Source: Burkholderiales bacterium | GTDB lineage: Bacteria; Pseudomonadota; Gammaproteobacteria; Burkholderiales; SHXO01 | NCBI GenBank assembly: GCA_020854105.1 | Contig: JADZGB010000009.1 | Coordinates: forward strand, 62,001 to 126,000 | Length of the DNA: 64,000 bases | Direction: 5' to 3' | Shown: positions 52,706 to 63,469 of the stretch, in pieces | Layout of the letters: every line of letters starts with the position of its first letter | How positions within the stretch are numbered: position 1 is the stretch's first letter | Program-made: the position numbers and the translations under genes | The notes under the pieces: generated by a model | The model's input: the letters and a program-made list of their open reading frames with translations, nothing else | What the model was told of the DNA's origin: nothing | Databases searched by the model: none

Positions 52706-52792
52706 GGGAGAGCGCCCCTCCTCCTTATCCTCTGTTCATTGACCGGCTGCAGGCGAGCCGGTATCGTTCCGGGTTCCCTTGTGCGCTCTCCC
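52706..52792 (+). promoter_or_regulatory. Structured leader of ilvI (long-range inverted repeat)
   Basis: GGGAGAGCGC (52706-52715) pairs perfectly with GCGCTCTCCC (52783-52792), enclosing a hairpin CCGGCT/AGCCGG (52743-52748, 52756-52761). The enclosed left strand carries CCTCCTCCTT (52717-52726), an anti-Shine-Dalgarno-like stretch, and GAGAGGAAG lies just downstream (52802-52810). This could be a regulatory fold of the ilvI mRNA. No amino-acid-rich leader peptide with a usable start is found. Confidence 0.45.
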
Positions 52793-52891
52793 AGCCCAGG
52801 CTGAGAGGAAGCGACCGGCCGGTGGCCGGCGCGCGGTGCAGGGGACCGAGACCCCATGAGGGACCCGTCCACGATCGAGAGGATCGATGCA

Positions 52892-54685
52892 ATGGAAATG
52901 ACCACGCCCGGCATCGCGCCACAGGGCGCCGCGTCGCATACAGAGCCCGCGCCGCACACGGAATCCCCGCACACGGAACCCCCGCACACGGAACTCAGCG
53001 GCGCCGAAATCACCGTTCGATGTCTGCAGGAAGAAGGGGTGCCGTTCGTATTCGGCTACCCGGGCGGTGCGATCCTCCCCATCTACGACGAGATGTTCAA
53101 GCAGGACAAGGTCAAGCACGTCCTTGTCCGTCACGAGCAGGCCGCGGTGCACGGCGCCGAGGGCTATGCGCGCGTCACCGGCAAGGTCGGCGTGGTCATG
53201 GTCACCTCCGGCCCCGGCCTGACCAATGCCGTCACCGGCATCGCCACGGCATACATGGATTCCATCCCGCAGGTCATCATCAGCGGGCAGGTACCGACCC
53301 ACGCCATCGGTCAGGACGCCTTCCAGGAAGTGGATACGGTCGGGGTTACCCGTCCGTGCGTCAAGCACAACTTCCTGGTGAAGGACGTGCGCGAGCTGGC
53401 GATGACGATCAAGAAGGCGTTCTACATCGCGGCCACGGGACGGCCCGGCCCGGTGCTGGTGGACATACCCAAGGACGTGCAGCTGTCCAGGACCACGTTC
53501 CATTACCCGGCCAGCATGTCCTTGCGCTCCTACAACCCGGTGGTGAAGGGGCATGCGGGACAGATCAAGAAAGCCATCCAGCTGCTGCTGCAGGCCAAGC
53601 GTCCGATGTTCTACACCGGCGGGGGCGTGGTCCTCGCCGATGCGTCGAAGGAACTGGTCGAGCTGGTGCGCGCGCTGGGGTATCCGTGCACCAACACCTT
53701 GATGGGGCTGGGTGCCTATCCAGCGAGCGACCGGCAGTTCGTCGGCATGCTCGGCATGCACGGCACCTACGAAGCCAACATGGCGATGCAGCACTGCGAC
53801 GTGCTGCTCGCGGTGGGCGCGCGTTTCGACGATCGCGTCATCGGCAATCCCAGGCACTTCGACCAGGAGCAGCGCCAGATCATCCACGTGGACATCGACC
53901 CGTCGTCGATTTCCAAGCGCGTGAAGGTGGACGTGCCCATCGTCGGGGACGTGCGCGAGGTGCTGCAGGAGATGATCCGCCACCTCGGTACGCTGAAGGA
54001 GCGGCCGGATGCGGCCGCGCTGAAGCAGTGGTGGGCGCAGATCGACCAGTGGAAGCAGCGTGACTGCCTGCGCTACGACCGCGGGGCCTCGATCATCAAG
54101 CCCCAGTTCGTGGTGGAGAAGCTGTACGAGGTCACCAGGGGCGAACTCATCCTCACCTCCGACGTCGGCCAGCACCAGATGTGGGCCGCGCAGTTCTACA
54201 AGTTCGAGAAGCCGCGCCGCTGGCTCAACTCCGGCGGCCTGGGCACGATGGGCGTGGGCCTGCCCTACGCGATCGGTGCGAAGCTCGCCATGCCGGAGGC
54301 GCAAGTCGCGTGCATCACCGGCGAGGCCAGCATCCAGATGAACATCCAGGAACTGTCCACCGCCAAGCAGTACCGGCTGCCGATCAAGATCGTGAACCTG
54401 AACAACCGCTACATGGGCATGGTGCGTCAGTGGCAGGAGTTCTTCCACGGTAACCGCTACTCCGAGTCGTACATGGACGCGCTGCCGGACTTCGTCAAGC
54501 TGGCCGAATCCTACGGCCACGTCGGCATGCGCATCGAGAAGCCCGCGGACGTCGAGCCGGCACTGCGCGAGGCCTTCGAGCGCACGAACGACCTGGTTTT
54601 CCTGGACTTCATCACCGACCAGACCGAGAACGTGTTCCCGATGGTGCCGGGCGGAAAGGGTCTGTCGGAGATGATTCTGGTGTAA
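52892..54685 (+). CDS. ilvI: Acetolactate synthase, large (catalytic) subunit
   Basis: A 597-residue ThDP enzyme that condenses two pyruvates (or pyruvate and 2-oxobutyrate) in valine, leucine and isoleucine synthesis. The catalytic Glu is in RHEQAAVHGAEGYAR; the ThDP/Mg site is GEASIQMN...NLNN (Glu instead of the common Asp); QVPTHAIGQDAFQE and MGLGAYP are family blocks. The start is uncertain: 52892 is preceded by GAGAGG, 52856 would add 12 residues. An odd N-terminal extension of SHTEP/PHTES-type repeats precedes LSGAEITVRCL. It forms an operon with ilvH and ilvC. Confidence 0.95.
   Translation: MEMTTPGIAPQGAASHTEPAPHTESPHTEPPHTELSGAEITVRCLQEEGVPFVFGYPGGAILPIYDEMFKQDKVKHVLVRHEQAAVHGAEGYARVTGKVGVVMVTSGPGLTNAVTGIATAYMDSIPQVIISGQVPTHAIGQDAFQEVDTVGVTRPCVKHNFLVKDVRELAMTIKKAFYIAATGRPGPVLVDIPKDVQLSRTTFHYPASMSLRSYNPVVKGHAGQIKKAIQLLLQAKRPMFYTGGGVVLADASKELVELVRALGYPCTNTLMGLGAYPASDRQFVGMLGMHGTYEANMAMQHCDVLLAVGARFDDRVIGNPRHFDQEQRQIIHVDIDPSSISKRVKVDVPIVGDVREVLQEMIRHLGTLKERPDAAALKQWWAQIDQWKQRDCLRYDRGASIIKPQFVVEKLYEVTRGELILTSDVGQHQMWAAQFYKFEKPRRWLNSGGLGTMGVGLPYAIGAKLAMPEAQVACITGEASIQMNIQELSTAKQYRLPIKIVNLNNRYMGMVRQWQEFFHGNRYSESYMDALPDFVKLAESYGHVGMRIEKPADVEPALREAFERTNDLVFLDFITDQTENVFPMVPGGKGLSEMILV
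52952..52996 (+). repeat. Three in-frame 15-base units at the ilvI N-terminus
   Basis: CCGCACACGGAATCC, CCGCACACGGAACCC and CCGCACACGGAACTC follow without gap and encode PHTES, PHTEP, PHTEL. A weaker unit precedes them. Homologues usually begin close to LSGAE, so the array looks like a recent addition to a tolerated N-terminal tail. Confidence 0.85.
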
Positions 54686-54686
54686 C

Positions 54687-54775
54687 GAACATTCCCTCTC
54701 CCGGAAGGGGGAGGGAGGGCGGGAGGGGCGTGCTCCTCCCGGACTCTTCCTGCGGGAAGAGGATGTAGCGGCGGC
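54687..54775. repeat. GC-rich palindromes between ilvI and ilvH
   Basis: CCCTCTCCCGGAAGGGGGAG with GGG forms a nine-base stem around GGAA; two more imperfect inverted repeats (CTCCTCCCGG region, TCTTCCTGCGGGAAGAG) follow. No T run is present, so termination is unlikely. The remaining 115 bases before ilvH show no gene. Confidence 0.55.
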
Positions 54776-54889
54776 TCACGCCCTGGTCCGTTCACTCCAC
54801 GAGGGTGCACGGAAGGCGCCGGTCCTTCCCGGGACGGCGACTGCGCAACCCGTCATCGATCCACGGCAGTCACGAGAAGAGCATGCATC

Positions 54890-56510
<1,621 letters not shown>

Positions 56511-56519
56511 TGGCGATAG

Positions 56520-56668
56520 CCATCATCCCGGGGAAAGCCGACGAGTTTCGTCATCCCGGCGCGAGCCGGGATCCAGGGACGTGAACCACCCTTTCGTCGC
56601 GCTGGGCCCCGGTTTGCGCCGGGGCGACGGTTTATCGTAATCCACGGCGCAAGCCGGGATCCCACCCG
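56520..56668. repeat. REP-like intergenic palindromes (copy 3, several units)
   Basis: Units include GTCATCCCGGCGCGAGCCGG with GATCCAG (about 56551-56577), GGGCCCCGGTTTGCGCCGGG with GCGACGG (about 56604-56631) and GGCGCAAGCCGGGATCCC near 56645. They lie between ilvC and psd and belong to the same family as the copies at 7.6, 25.7 and 60.1 kb. No gene in this gap. Confidence 0.75.
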
Positions 56669-56713
56669 ACCGCAACAGTCTAGACTTCGCGCACCGAATC
56701 GCTCGCCCCGCTC

Positions 56714-57361
56714 ATGCCCGACTCCCATCCCGTCATCGCCCGCGAAGGCTGGCCCCACGTCCTGGTCACCCTGGGCGTCGCCATCCTGGTCACCTATCTG
56801 TTCGGATGGTGGTCGATCCCGTTCTGGATCGCATTGGTGTTCGTGCTCCAGTTCTTTCGCGATCCCTCGCGCGACATCGTCGGTACCGACACCAGCGTGC
56901 TGTCCGCGGCCGACGGCCGCGTCATCGTGGTAGGCAAGACGCGCGACCCCTACCTCGGGCGTGATGCGCTGAAGGTCAGCGTGTTCATGAACGTGTTCAA
57001 CGTCCACTCGAACCGCGCTCCGGTCACCGGCACGGTGGTCAAGAGCTGGTACAACGCCGGCAACTTCGTGAACGCGGCGCTCGACAAGGCTTCCGCCGAG
57101 AACGAGCGTCTGGCCCTGCACATTCGCACCGACGACGGCAGCGACGTCACCTGCGTCCAGATCGCCGGACTAATTGCGCGCCGCATCCTCTGCTACGTGA
57201 AGGAGGGCGACCACGTCACTGCCGGACAGCGCTACGGATTCATCCGTTTCGGCTCGCGTGTCGACCTGTACCTGCCCATCAGTGCAGCGGCGCGGATGAG
57301 CGTGGGCGACAAGACCACCGCCGGCCACAGCGTCGTGGCGGAGTTCGCCCAGGGCGCCTGA
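56714..57361 (+). CDS. psd: Phosphatidylserine decarboxylase proenzyme (short form)
   Basis: A 215-residue Psd of the short, archaeal/betaproteobacterial type. Two N-terminal membrane helices (about 15-50) precede the catalytic part with [15 protein letters not shown]-like [11 protein letters not shown] and [14 protein letters not shown]. Autocleavage at the Gly-Ser of RFGSRVDLY makes the pyruvoyl group. It converts phosphatidylserine to phosphatidylethanolamine. pssA, the preceding step, follows 75 bases later, which supports the pair. Confidence 0.96.
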   Translation: MPDSHPVIAREGWPHVLVTLGVAILVTYLFGWWSIPFWIALVFVLQFFRDPSRDIVGTDTSVLSAADGRVIVVGKTRDPYLGRDALKVSVFMNVFNVHSNRAPVTGTVVKSWYNAGNFVNAALDKASAENERLALHIRTDDGSDVTCVQIAGLIARRILCYVKEGDHVTAGQRYGFIRFGSRVDLYLPISAAARMSVGDKTTAGHSVVAEFAQGA

Positions 57362-57436
57362 GGTCCGCCCGTGAGCCTGTCCGATCGGCAGCGCAGACGG
57401 CGGACGGGATGCCCGCTGCTGGATACAATCGCGAGC

Positions 57437-58285
57437 ATGGACGATCACGACGAGCGGCAACCCGCGGACGAATCCGACGCCGACGCCGAGTCCGGGCCCA
57501 AGTGGCTCGAGCGCGGGCATTTCCGGCGTTCCGGCATCTACATGCTACCCAATGCCATCACCACGGTGGCGTTGTTCGCGGGCTTCTATGCCATCGTCCA
57601 GGCCATGAACAGCCGCTTCGAACTGGCCGCCATCGCGATCTTCTTCGCCATGGTGTTCGACGGCATGGACGGACGGGTGGCGCGGCTCACCCGCACGCAG
57701 AGTCCGTTCGGCGCCGAGTACGACAGCCTGTCCGACATGGTCTCGTTCGGCGCGGCACCGGCCCTGATCATGTACGAGTGGGCCCTCAAGGGGATGGGCC
57801 GCATGGGCTGGGTGGCCGCCTTCGTCTACTGTGCCTGCGCCGCCCTGCGGCTGGCCCGCTTCAACACGAACGTCGCCGTCGTGGACAAGCGTTTCTTCCA
57901 GGGGCTTCCCAGCCCGGCCGCCGCCGGACTCGTCGCCGGCTTCGTATGGACCATGGAAGCCTTCGATTTCGAGCCCTACCGCATCTACGAGATGCGCTGG
58001 GTGGCCTGGGGACTGGCGGTGTTTGCCGGCCTGACCATGGTGAGCAACGTGCGCTTCTACAGCGGGAAGGACATCAACCTGCGCCGGCCGGTGCCGTTCA
58101 GTGCGGTGGTCCTGCTGGTGCTGGTGATCGTCATCGCATCCCAGGTCGTGGACAACGTCCCCGAACTGCTCTTTGGCATCTTCCTGGTGTACGCCGCCTC
58201 GGGCTATGTCCATGCGGTGTACTCGAGGCTGAAGGCGCGGCGGGAGGCGCGAGAGGGCATCGTCCCGCCGCCGGACGGTCTCTAG
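57437..58285 (+). CDS. pssA: CDP-diacylglycerol-serine O-phosphatidyltransferase
   Basis: A 282-residue membrane enzyme that makes phosphatidylserine. The CDP-alcohol phosphatidyltransferase signature spans FDGMDGRVARLT to GAEYDSLSDMVS, with the four conserved Asp residues. About six to eight helices follow. The ATG at 57437 is seven bases after TACAAT, a -10-like box, and lacks a Shine-Dalgarno sequence, so a leaderless mRNA is possible in addition to readthrough from psd. The gap behind it carries the leu leader. Confidence 0.95.
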   Translation: MDDHDERQPADESDADAESGPKWLERGHFRRSGIYMLPNAITTVALFAGFYAIVQAMNSRFELAAIAIFFAMVFDGMDGRVARLTRTQSPFGAEYDSLSDMVSFGAAPALIMYEWALKGMGRMGWVAAFVYCACAALRLARFNTNVAVVDKRFFQGLPSPAAAGLVAGFVWTMEAFDFEPYRIYEMRWVAWGLAVFAGLTMVSNVRFYSGKDINLRRPVPFSAVVLLVLVIVIASQVVDNVPELLFGIFLVYAASGYVHAVYSRLKARREAREGIVPPPDGL

Positions 58286-58304
58286 GCGCTGGCCGCCGAA
58301 TTTC

Positions 58305-58333
58305 TTGCACCGGCTGGAAAAGCCCGCTATATT
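58305..58333 (+). promoter_or_regulatory. Sigma-70 promoter of the leuA leader
   Basis: TTGCAC, a 17-base spacer and TATATT: the best-formed vegetative promoter in the window. The start point would be near 58340, only about three bases before the leader-peptide ATG. Confidence 0.8.
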
Positions 58334-58342
58334 CCTTGCACC

Positions 58343-58426
58343 ATGTCTCACGCAGGCCAACCCTTGCCCTCCCTGCTGACCAGCCTCCTGCTGGCCGGCC
58401 TGCTGCTGCGCGTTCGCGCGCACTGA
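58343..58426 (+). CDS. leuL: Leucine-rich leader peptide of leuA
   Basis: A 27-residue open frame, MSHAGQPLPSLLTSLLLAGL and seven more residues, with nine leucines and the run LLTSLLLAGLLL. It sits between a strong promoter and an attenuator hairpin, 120 bases before leuA. This is the classic build of leucine attenuation, in which stalling at Leu codons under starvation stops the terminator forming. It has no ribosome-binding site, but the predicted mRNA would start only about three bases upstream, so leaderless initiation is implied. Confidence 0.8.
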   Translation: MSHAGQPLPSLLTSLLLAGLLLRVRAH

Positions 58427-58457
58427 CACTACTCCCCAAATTCAGGCAGTATCCGGC

Positions 58458-58516
58458 GGATTCGAAAGAATCCGGATGAAGCATTCGTGCGCCCGCCGTC
58501 GCCCGCGACGGTTGTT
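58458..58516 (+). terminator. leuA attenuator region
   Basis: Two hairpins: GGATTC-GAAA-GAATCC (58458-58473, a GNRA loop) and CCGTCG-CCCG-CGACGG followed by TTGTT (58496-58516). The second is terminator-like with a weak U run. Together with the leader peptide this forms the switch; alternative pairings were not computed. Confidence 0.6.
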
Positions 58517-58546
58517 CCAGCCCGGGGCGAGACCAGGAGAACTGAG

Positions 58547-60082
58547 ATGAAAGACCGCTTGATCATATTCGACACCACGCTGCGCGACGGTGAACAGAGC
58601 CCGGGCGCCTCCATGACGCGCGAGGAGAAACTGCGCATCGCGCGCCAGCTCGAGCGTTTGCGCGTGGACGTGATCGAGGCGGGCTTCCCGGCCGCCAGCA
58701 ACGGCGACTTCGAGGCGGTCAAGGCCATTGCCGATACGATCAAGGAAAGCATCGTGTGCGGACTGGCGCGCGCCAACGATCATGACGTCAAGCGCGCGGG
58801 TGAGGCCCTGCGCAATGCCACTTCAGGACGCATCCACACCTTCATCGCCACCTCGCCGATCCACATGGAGCGCAAGCTGCGCATGTCGCCCGGGCAGGTG
58901 GTGGAGCAGGCGGTCAGGGCAGTGAAGCTGGCCAAGTCCTACCGGGACGACGTGGAATTCTCGCCCGAGGACGCTGGACGCTCCGAACCGGATTTCCTCT
59001 GCCGCATCCTGGAGGCGGTCATTGCAGCGGGCGCGACGACCATCAACGTACCGGACACGGTGGGCTACACCATGCCCGAGCAGTTCGGCGGCCTCATTTG
59101 CCAGTTGCGCGAGCGCATCCCCAACTCGGACCAGGCCGTGTGGTCGGTTCACTGCCACAACGATCTCGGCCTCGCCGTGGCGAACTCCCTCGCGGCCGTG
59201 ATGAACGGCGCGCGCCAGGTCGAGTGCACCGTGAACGGACTGGGCGAGCGCGCCGGCAACGCATCGCTGGAGGAGATCGTCATGGCGGTGCGCACGCGGC
59301 AGGACTTCTTTCCCTGCGACACCCGCATCGATGCCACCCAGATCGTGCCGGCGAGCAAGCTGGTGTCGAGCATCACCGGTTTCCCGGTGCAGCCCAACAA
59401 GGCGATCGTCGGCGCCAACGCCTTCGCACACGAGTCCGGCATCCATCAGGATGGTGTCATCAAGAGCCGGGAGACCTACGAGATCATGCGTGCCGAGGAC
59501 GTCGGCTGGAGCACCAACAAGCTCGTGCTCGGCAAACTCTCCGGGCGCAACGCCTTCAAGCAGCGCCTGAAGGAACTGGGCATCGAACTCGACAGCGAGG
59601 AGGCGGTGAACGTCGCCTTCTCCAAGTTCAAGGATCTCGCCGACAAGAAATCCGAGATCTTCGACGAGGACCTGCAGATGCTGGTGGGCGACGAAGCCGT
59701 CACCACGGAGAAGGAGCACTTCAAGCTCGTGTCCATGATGGCGCACTCGGAGACCGGCGAGGCGTCCTACGCCAAGGTGGTGGTGGGCGAGGCGAGCGCG
59801 GAGAAGCGCGCCGAGGCCAAGGGCGACGGGCCGGTGGATGCCACCTTCAAGGCGATCGAGAGCATCGTCGGCAGCGGGGCGCAGATGCAGCTGTACTCGG
59901 TGAACAACATCACGTCGGGGACCGACTCGCAGGGCGAGGTCACGGTGCGGCTGCAGAAGGATGGCCGCATCGTCAACGGTGCGGGAGCGGACACCGACAT
60001 CGTCGTCGCCTCGGCCAAGGCCTACATCAACGCGCTGAACAAGCTGCACTCCAAGGCCGAGCGGCTGAATCCGCAGGTGTAG
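58547..60082 (+). CDS. leuA: 2-isopropylmalate synthase
   Basis: A 511-residue LeuA, the first step of leucine synthesis from 2-oxoisovalerate and acetyl-CoA. The HMGL-type barrel has [29 protein letters not shown] (metal ligands) and [25 protein letters not shown] follows; the C-terminal regulatory domain (about 390-505), typical of leucine-inhibited enzymes, is present. AGGAGA is well placed before the ATG. Control is probably by leucine attenuation via the leader. Confidence 0.97.
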   Translation: MKDRLIIFDTTLRDGEQSPGASMTREEKLRIARQLERLRVDVIEAGFPAASNGDFEAVKAIADTIKESIVCGLARANDHDVKRAGEALRNATSGRIHTFIATSPIHMERKLRMSPGQVVEQAVRAVKLAKSYRDDVEFSPEDAGRSEPDFLCRILEAVIAAGATTINVPDTVGYTMPEQFGGLICQLRERIPNSDQAVWSVHCHNDLGLAVANSLAAVMNGARQVECTVNGLGERAGNASLEEIVMAVRTRQDFFPCDTRIDATQIVPASKLVSSITGFPVQPNKAIVGANAFAHESGIHQDGVIKSRETYEIMRAEDVGWSTNKLVLGKLSGRNAFKQRLKELGIELDSEEAVNVAFSKFKDLADKKSEIFDEDLQMLVGDEAVTTEKEHFKLVSMMAHSETGEASYAKVVVGEASAEKRAEAKGDGPVDATFKAIESIVGSGAQMQLYSVNNITSGTDSQGEVTVRLQKDGRIVNGAGADTDIVVASAKAYINALNKLHSKAERLNPQV

Positions 60083-60099
60083 GCGCACCTGTCACCGCA

Positions 60100-60127
60100 G
60101 CGACCTTCGCCACCCCGGCGCAAGCCG
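60100..60127. repeat. REP-like palindrome (copy 4)
   Basis: CACCCCGGCGCAAGCCGGGG followed by TCCAG, a single unit of the dispersed family, in the 113-base gap between leuA and ndh. Confidence 0.75.
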
Positions 60128-60195
60128 GGGTCCAGTATCGTGCGGCCGGGAGTTGTGCTACATATCCCATCCCACTCACCACACTGTTCCACCAG

Positions 60196-61524
60196 ATGAT
60201 CGACTCCCGCCCGGCGTCTCTCCACCGCATCGTCATCGTCGGCGGGGGAGCGGGCGGCCTCGAGCTCGCCACGCGCCTGGGTGATACGCTCGGCCGGCGC
60301 AGGAAGGCGCTGATCACGCTGGTGGACAAGTCGCGCACGCACCTGTGGAAACCGCTGCTGCATCAGGTCGCCGCGGGCAGCATGGATCTGAACGATCACG
60401 AGCTCGACTATCTCTATCAGGCACGCTGGCACCACTTCCGTTTTCACCTGGGCCGGATGGAGGGCCTCGATCGCGAGCGCAAGGAGATCCATCTCGCGCC
60501 CACGCTCGACGAGACTGGCCGGGAGGTGATCCCGGCGCGCAGTGTGCCCTACGACACCCTGGTGCTGAGCGTGGGCAGCACGACCAACGACTTCGGCACA
60601 CCGGGTGCGGCTCGGCATGCGATCTCGCTCGACAATCCCGGGCAGGCGGCGCTGTTCCACTCGCGCCTGATCAATGCATGCCTGCGCGCCAATGCGCAGT
60701 CCGGGCCGCTGCAACCCCGGCAGCTCGATATCGCCATCATCGGCGCCGGCGCCACCGGCGTGGAGCTCGCAGCCGAGCTGCACAATACGCTGCGCGAGTT
60801 CGTCGCCTTCGGGCTGGACCGCATCGACCCGGAGCGTGACATCAAGCTCACGATCATCGAAGCCGCACCCAAGATCCTGCCGGCGCTTCCCGAGCGCTTG
60901 TCCAACGAGGTCATGCGTCTGCTGAAGAAGCTGAAGGTGGACGTTCTGCTGGGCGAGCGCGTCACCGAGGTTACCGACAAGGGCGTGAAGACCGAGTCCG
61001 GTCGGGACATCCCTGCAGAACTGGTGGTGTGGGCGGCCGGCATCAAGGCGCCCAATTTCCTTAAAGACATCGGCGGGCTGGAAACCAACCGCATCAATCA
61101 GCTGGTCGTGCACCAGACGTTGCAGACCACGCGCGATCCGCACGTCTTCGCCTTCGGTGATTGCGCGAACTGCCCGTGGCCGGAGAAGAATGGCACCATC
61201 CCGCCACGTGCGCAGTCCGCGCACCAGCAGGCCTCGCACCTGTGCCGCATGCTGCCGCGCCACCTGCAGGGCAAGCCGCTGGAGCCTTTCCGCTACAGGG
61301 ACTTCGGCTCGCTGGTCTCGCTGGGCGACTACAGCACCGTGGGCAGTCTGATGGGCGCCATCACCCGCGGCAGCGTGATGATCGAGGGTTGGTTCGCCGG
61401 CATTATGTACCGCTCGCTCTACAAGATGCACGAGTACGCGCTGCACGGCTTCACCAAGGTCGCGCTCGACACGCTCGCGCGGCTGATCACGCGGCGCACC
61501 GAGCCGCACGTAAAGCTGCACTAG
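60196..61524 (+). CDS. ndh: Type II NADH dehydrogenase (NDH-2)
   Basis: A 442-residue single-subunit NADH:quinone oxidoreductase. FAD binding: IVIVGGGAGGLELATRLG; NADH binding: AIIGAGATGVELAAEL; the FAD-binding GDCA is in VFAFGDCANCPW, where the CxxC-like pair is usual in proteobacterial members. The C-terminal amphipathic helix region (SVMIEGWFAGIMYRSLYKMH) binds the inner membrane. It recycles NAD without pumping protons. The oxidoreductase gene that follows starts four bases after its stop. Confidence 0.95.
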   Translation: MIDSRPASLHRIVIVGGGAGGLELATRLGDTLGRRRKALITLVDKSRTHLWKPLLHQVAAGSMDLNDHELDYLYQARWHHFRFHLGRMEGLDRERKEIHLAPTLDETGREVIPARSVPYDTLVLSVGSTTNDFGTPGAARHAISLDNPGQAALFHSRLINACLRANAQSGPLQPRQLDIAIIGAGATGVELAAELHNTLREFVAFGLDRIDPERDIKLTIIEAAPKILPALPERLSNEVMRLLKKLKVDVLLGERVTEVTDKGVKTESGRDIPAELVVWAAGIKAPNFLKDIGGLETNRINQLVVHQTLQTTRDPHVFAFGDCANCPWPEKNGTIPPRAQSAHQQASHLCRMLPRHLQGKPLEPFRYRDFGSLVSLGDYSTVGSLMGAITRGSVMIEGWFAGIMYRSLYKMHEYALHGFTKVALDTLARLITRRTEPHVKLH

Positions 61525-61528
61525 GTCG

Positions 61529-63139
61529 ATGAGCGCCGCGTCGCGCGTCGACGTCGCCATCGTGGGCGGAGGCCACAACGGTCTCGTCTGTGCCTGCTAT
61601 CTCGCCGCGGCGGGCCTGAAGGTGGAGCTGTTCGAGCGCCGCCACGTCGTCGGCGGCGCCGCGGTGACCGAGGAGTTCCATCCGGGCTTTCGCAACTCCA
61701 CCGCGAGCTACACCGTCAGCCTGCTCCATCCGGAAGTGATCCGCGACCTGAGCCTGAAGGAACACGGCCTGCGCGTGGTGCTGCGTCCGTTCTCGAACTT
61801 CCTGCCGCTGCCCGACGGACGCTACTTCAAGCTGGGCGGTTCGCAGGAGCAGCGCGACGCCGAGGTGGCGAAGTTCTCGACGCGCGACGCCGAGCGCCTG
61901 CCGCGGTACTACGCGCGCATCGAGGCGGTGGCCGATGTGTTGCGCGACGTGGTACTGCAGACACCGCCCAACGTGGGGGGCGGCCTGATCGACGTCGTGC
62001 GTGCCGCGGGCCTCGGCAACCGCCTGCGCAGGCTGGACATGGCGCAGCGGCGAGATCTGCTCGAATTGTTCACGCGCAGCGCCGGGGAACTGCTCGATGA
62101 CTGGTTCGAGGGTGATCCGCTGAAGGCTGCCTTCGGCTTCGATGCGGTGGTCGGCAACTTCGCCAGTCCCTACACCCCTGGTTCCGCCTACGTGCTGCTG
62201 CATCACGCCTTCGGGGAGGTCGAGGGCCAGCGCGGCGTATGGGGCCATGCCATCGGCGGCATGGGCGCGATCACGCAGGCGATGGCGGCGCAGGCTCGCG
62301 CACTCGGAGTGCGCATCCACACCGACGCGCCGGTTGCGAGCGTGAGGACGCGGGCGGGGCGTGCGAGCGCCATCGTGCTGCAGGACGGCCGCGAGATCGA
62401 GGCGCGCGCCGTCGCCGCCAATGTCAATCCGAAGCTGCTGTTCACCAGCATGATCGAGGCCGACGCGCTCGACCCGGACTTCCGCGATCGCATCCGGCGC
62501 TGGAAGTGCGGTTCGGGGACGCTGCGCATGAACGTGGCGTTGAGCGAGCTCCCCGATTTTGCCTGCCTCCCGGGAAGGCAGGCGCAGTCCCACCACGGGT
62601 CGGGCATCATCTTCGCCCCTTCGCTGGCCTACATGGATCGCGCGTACGCCGATGCGCACGCACAGGGCTGGTCGCGAGAGCCGATCGTCGAGATGCTCAT
62701 CCCCAGCACAGTGGACGATTCGCTGGCGCCGCCCGGGCAGCACGTGGCCAGCCTGTTCTGCCAGCACTTCGCACCGGAACTGTGCAATGGCAGCGGCTGG
62801 GATCAGCACCGCGAGACGGTGGCCGATCTGGTGATCGACACCGTCGATCGCTACGTGCCGAACTTCAAGCGCAGCATCCTCGGGCGGCGCGTACTCACGC
62901 CGCTCGATCTGGAACGCGAATTCGGCCTCGTGGGCGGGGACATCTTTCACGGCGCGCTGTCGCTGGACCAGCTGTTCAGCGCCCGGCCGGTGCTCGGACA
63001 CGCGGACTATCGCATGCCGGTGCGTGGGCTGTACCTGTGTGGATCGGGAGCACATCCGGGGGGCGGCGTCACGGGCCTCCCGGGGCGCAACGCCGCGCGC
63101 GAGATCCTGCGGGATCTCGCGCGGCGGCAAGCGCGCTAG
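61529..63139 (+). CDS. Carotenoid-desaturase-like FAD oxidoreductase (PYROXD2-like)
   Basis: A 536-residue FAD-dependent amine-oxidase/phytoene-desaturase-fold protein. FAD is bound by VAIVGGGHNGLVCACYLAAA and by the C-terminal GSGAHPGGGVTGLPGRNAA; ERRHVVGGAAVTEE is the usual second block. The PYROXD2 group has no well-defined reaction; no carotenoid genes are near, so a pigment role is unlikely. It lies four bases after ndh and is read with it. Confidence 0.9.
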   Translation: MSAASRVDVAIVGGGHNGLVCACYLAAAGLKVELFERRHVVGGAAVTEEFHPGFRNSTASYTVSLLHPEVIRDLSLKEHGLRVVLRPFSNFLPLPDGRYFKLGGSQEQRDAEVAKFSTRDAERLPRYYARIEAVADVLRDVVLQTPPNVGGGLIDVVRAAGLGNRLRRLDMAQRRDLLELFTRSAGELLDDWFEGDPLKAAFGFDAVVGNFASPYTPGSAYVLLHHAFGEVEGQRGVWGHAIGGMGAITQAMAAQARALGVRIHTDAPVASVRTRAGRASAIVLQDGREIEARAVAANVNPKLLFTSMIEADALDPDFRDRIRRWKCGSGTLRMNVALSELPDFACLPGRQAQSHHGSGIIFAPSLAYMDRAYADAHAQGWSREPIVEMLIPSTVDDSLAPPGQHVASLFCQHFAPELCNGSGWDQHRETVADLVIDTVDRYVPNFKRSILGRRVLTPLDLEREFGLVGGDIFHGALSLDQLFSARPVLGHADYRMPVRGLYLCGSGAHPGGGVTGLPGRNAAREILRDLARRQAR

Positions 63140-63145
63140 CGACTG

Positions 63146-63469
63146 CTATTCTTCGCGCAGCCCGGCGTCCACGCACTGCCGTACCACCGCATAGCCGCGC
63201 GTCCACTGCGACTGGAAGCAGCGGTCGATCACCCTTCCCGCCTCTGGCGGATACTTCCTCAGCGCCTCGACCGCCTCCAGGTCGGCCTTAACGCACGCTT
63301 GCACGCCGATCTCCCCGAACTCGCCCATGTCGTACATGCAGCGCATGATGATCTCCTGCGTGATCTCGGCGGGATCGTCCGGAATGCCTGCGGCGTCGGC
63401 CCGCTGCCCCGACGGCAGCGCGACAGCCCAGGCCAGTGCGAGCGCGACAGGAATGGCGAGACTGCGCAT
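63146..63469 (-). CDS. Small secreted cysteine-containing protein
   Basis: A 107-residue protein with a signal peptide (MRSLAIPVALALAWAVALPS, cut near RADAAG). The mature part has Cys in IMRCMYDMG, VQACVKADLE, DRCFQSQ and RQCVDAG, probably two disulfides. No family recognised. It converges on the oxidoreductase gene with six bases between the stops. The next 285 bases, up to the Bug receptor gene, show no gene or clear signal. Confidence 0.7.
   Translation of the reverse strand: MRSLAIPVALALAWAVALPSGQRADAAGIPDDPAEITQEIIMRCMYDMGEFGEIGVQACVKADLEAVEALRKYPPEAGRVIDRCFQSQWTRGYAVVRQCVDAGLREE

Noticed and set aside
52616..52804. LLLIL-coding stretch before ilvI as an attenuation leader peptide
   Set aside because: The frame has no start codon in the leader; it opens only far inside the suhB-like gene, and no ribosome-binding site exists.
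52790..52830. CTGAGA before ilvI as part of a TPP riboswitch
   Set aside because: The matching ACCTGATC and TAATACCAGCG-type elements are absent and ThDP-enzyme context alone is not evidence.
59098..61524. One open frame that would fuse part of leuA to ndh
   Set aside because: The first third is leuA in the wrong frame; ndh has its own ATG at 60196 and a normal N-terminus.
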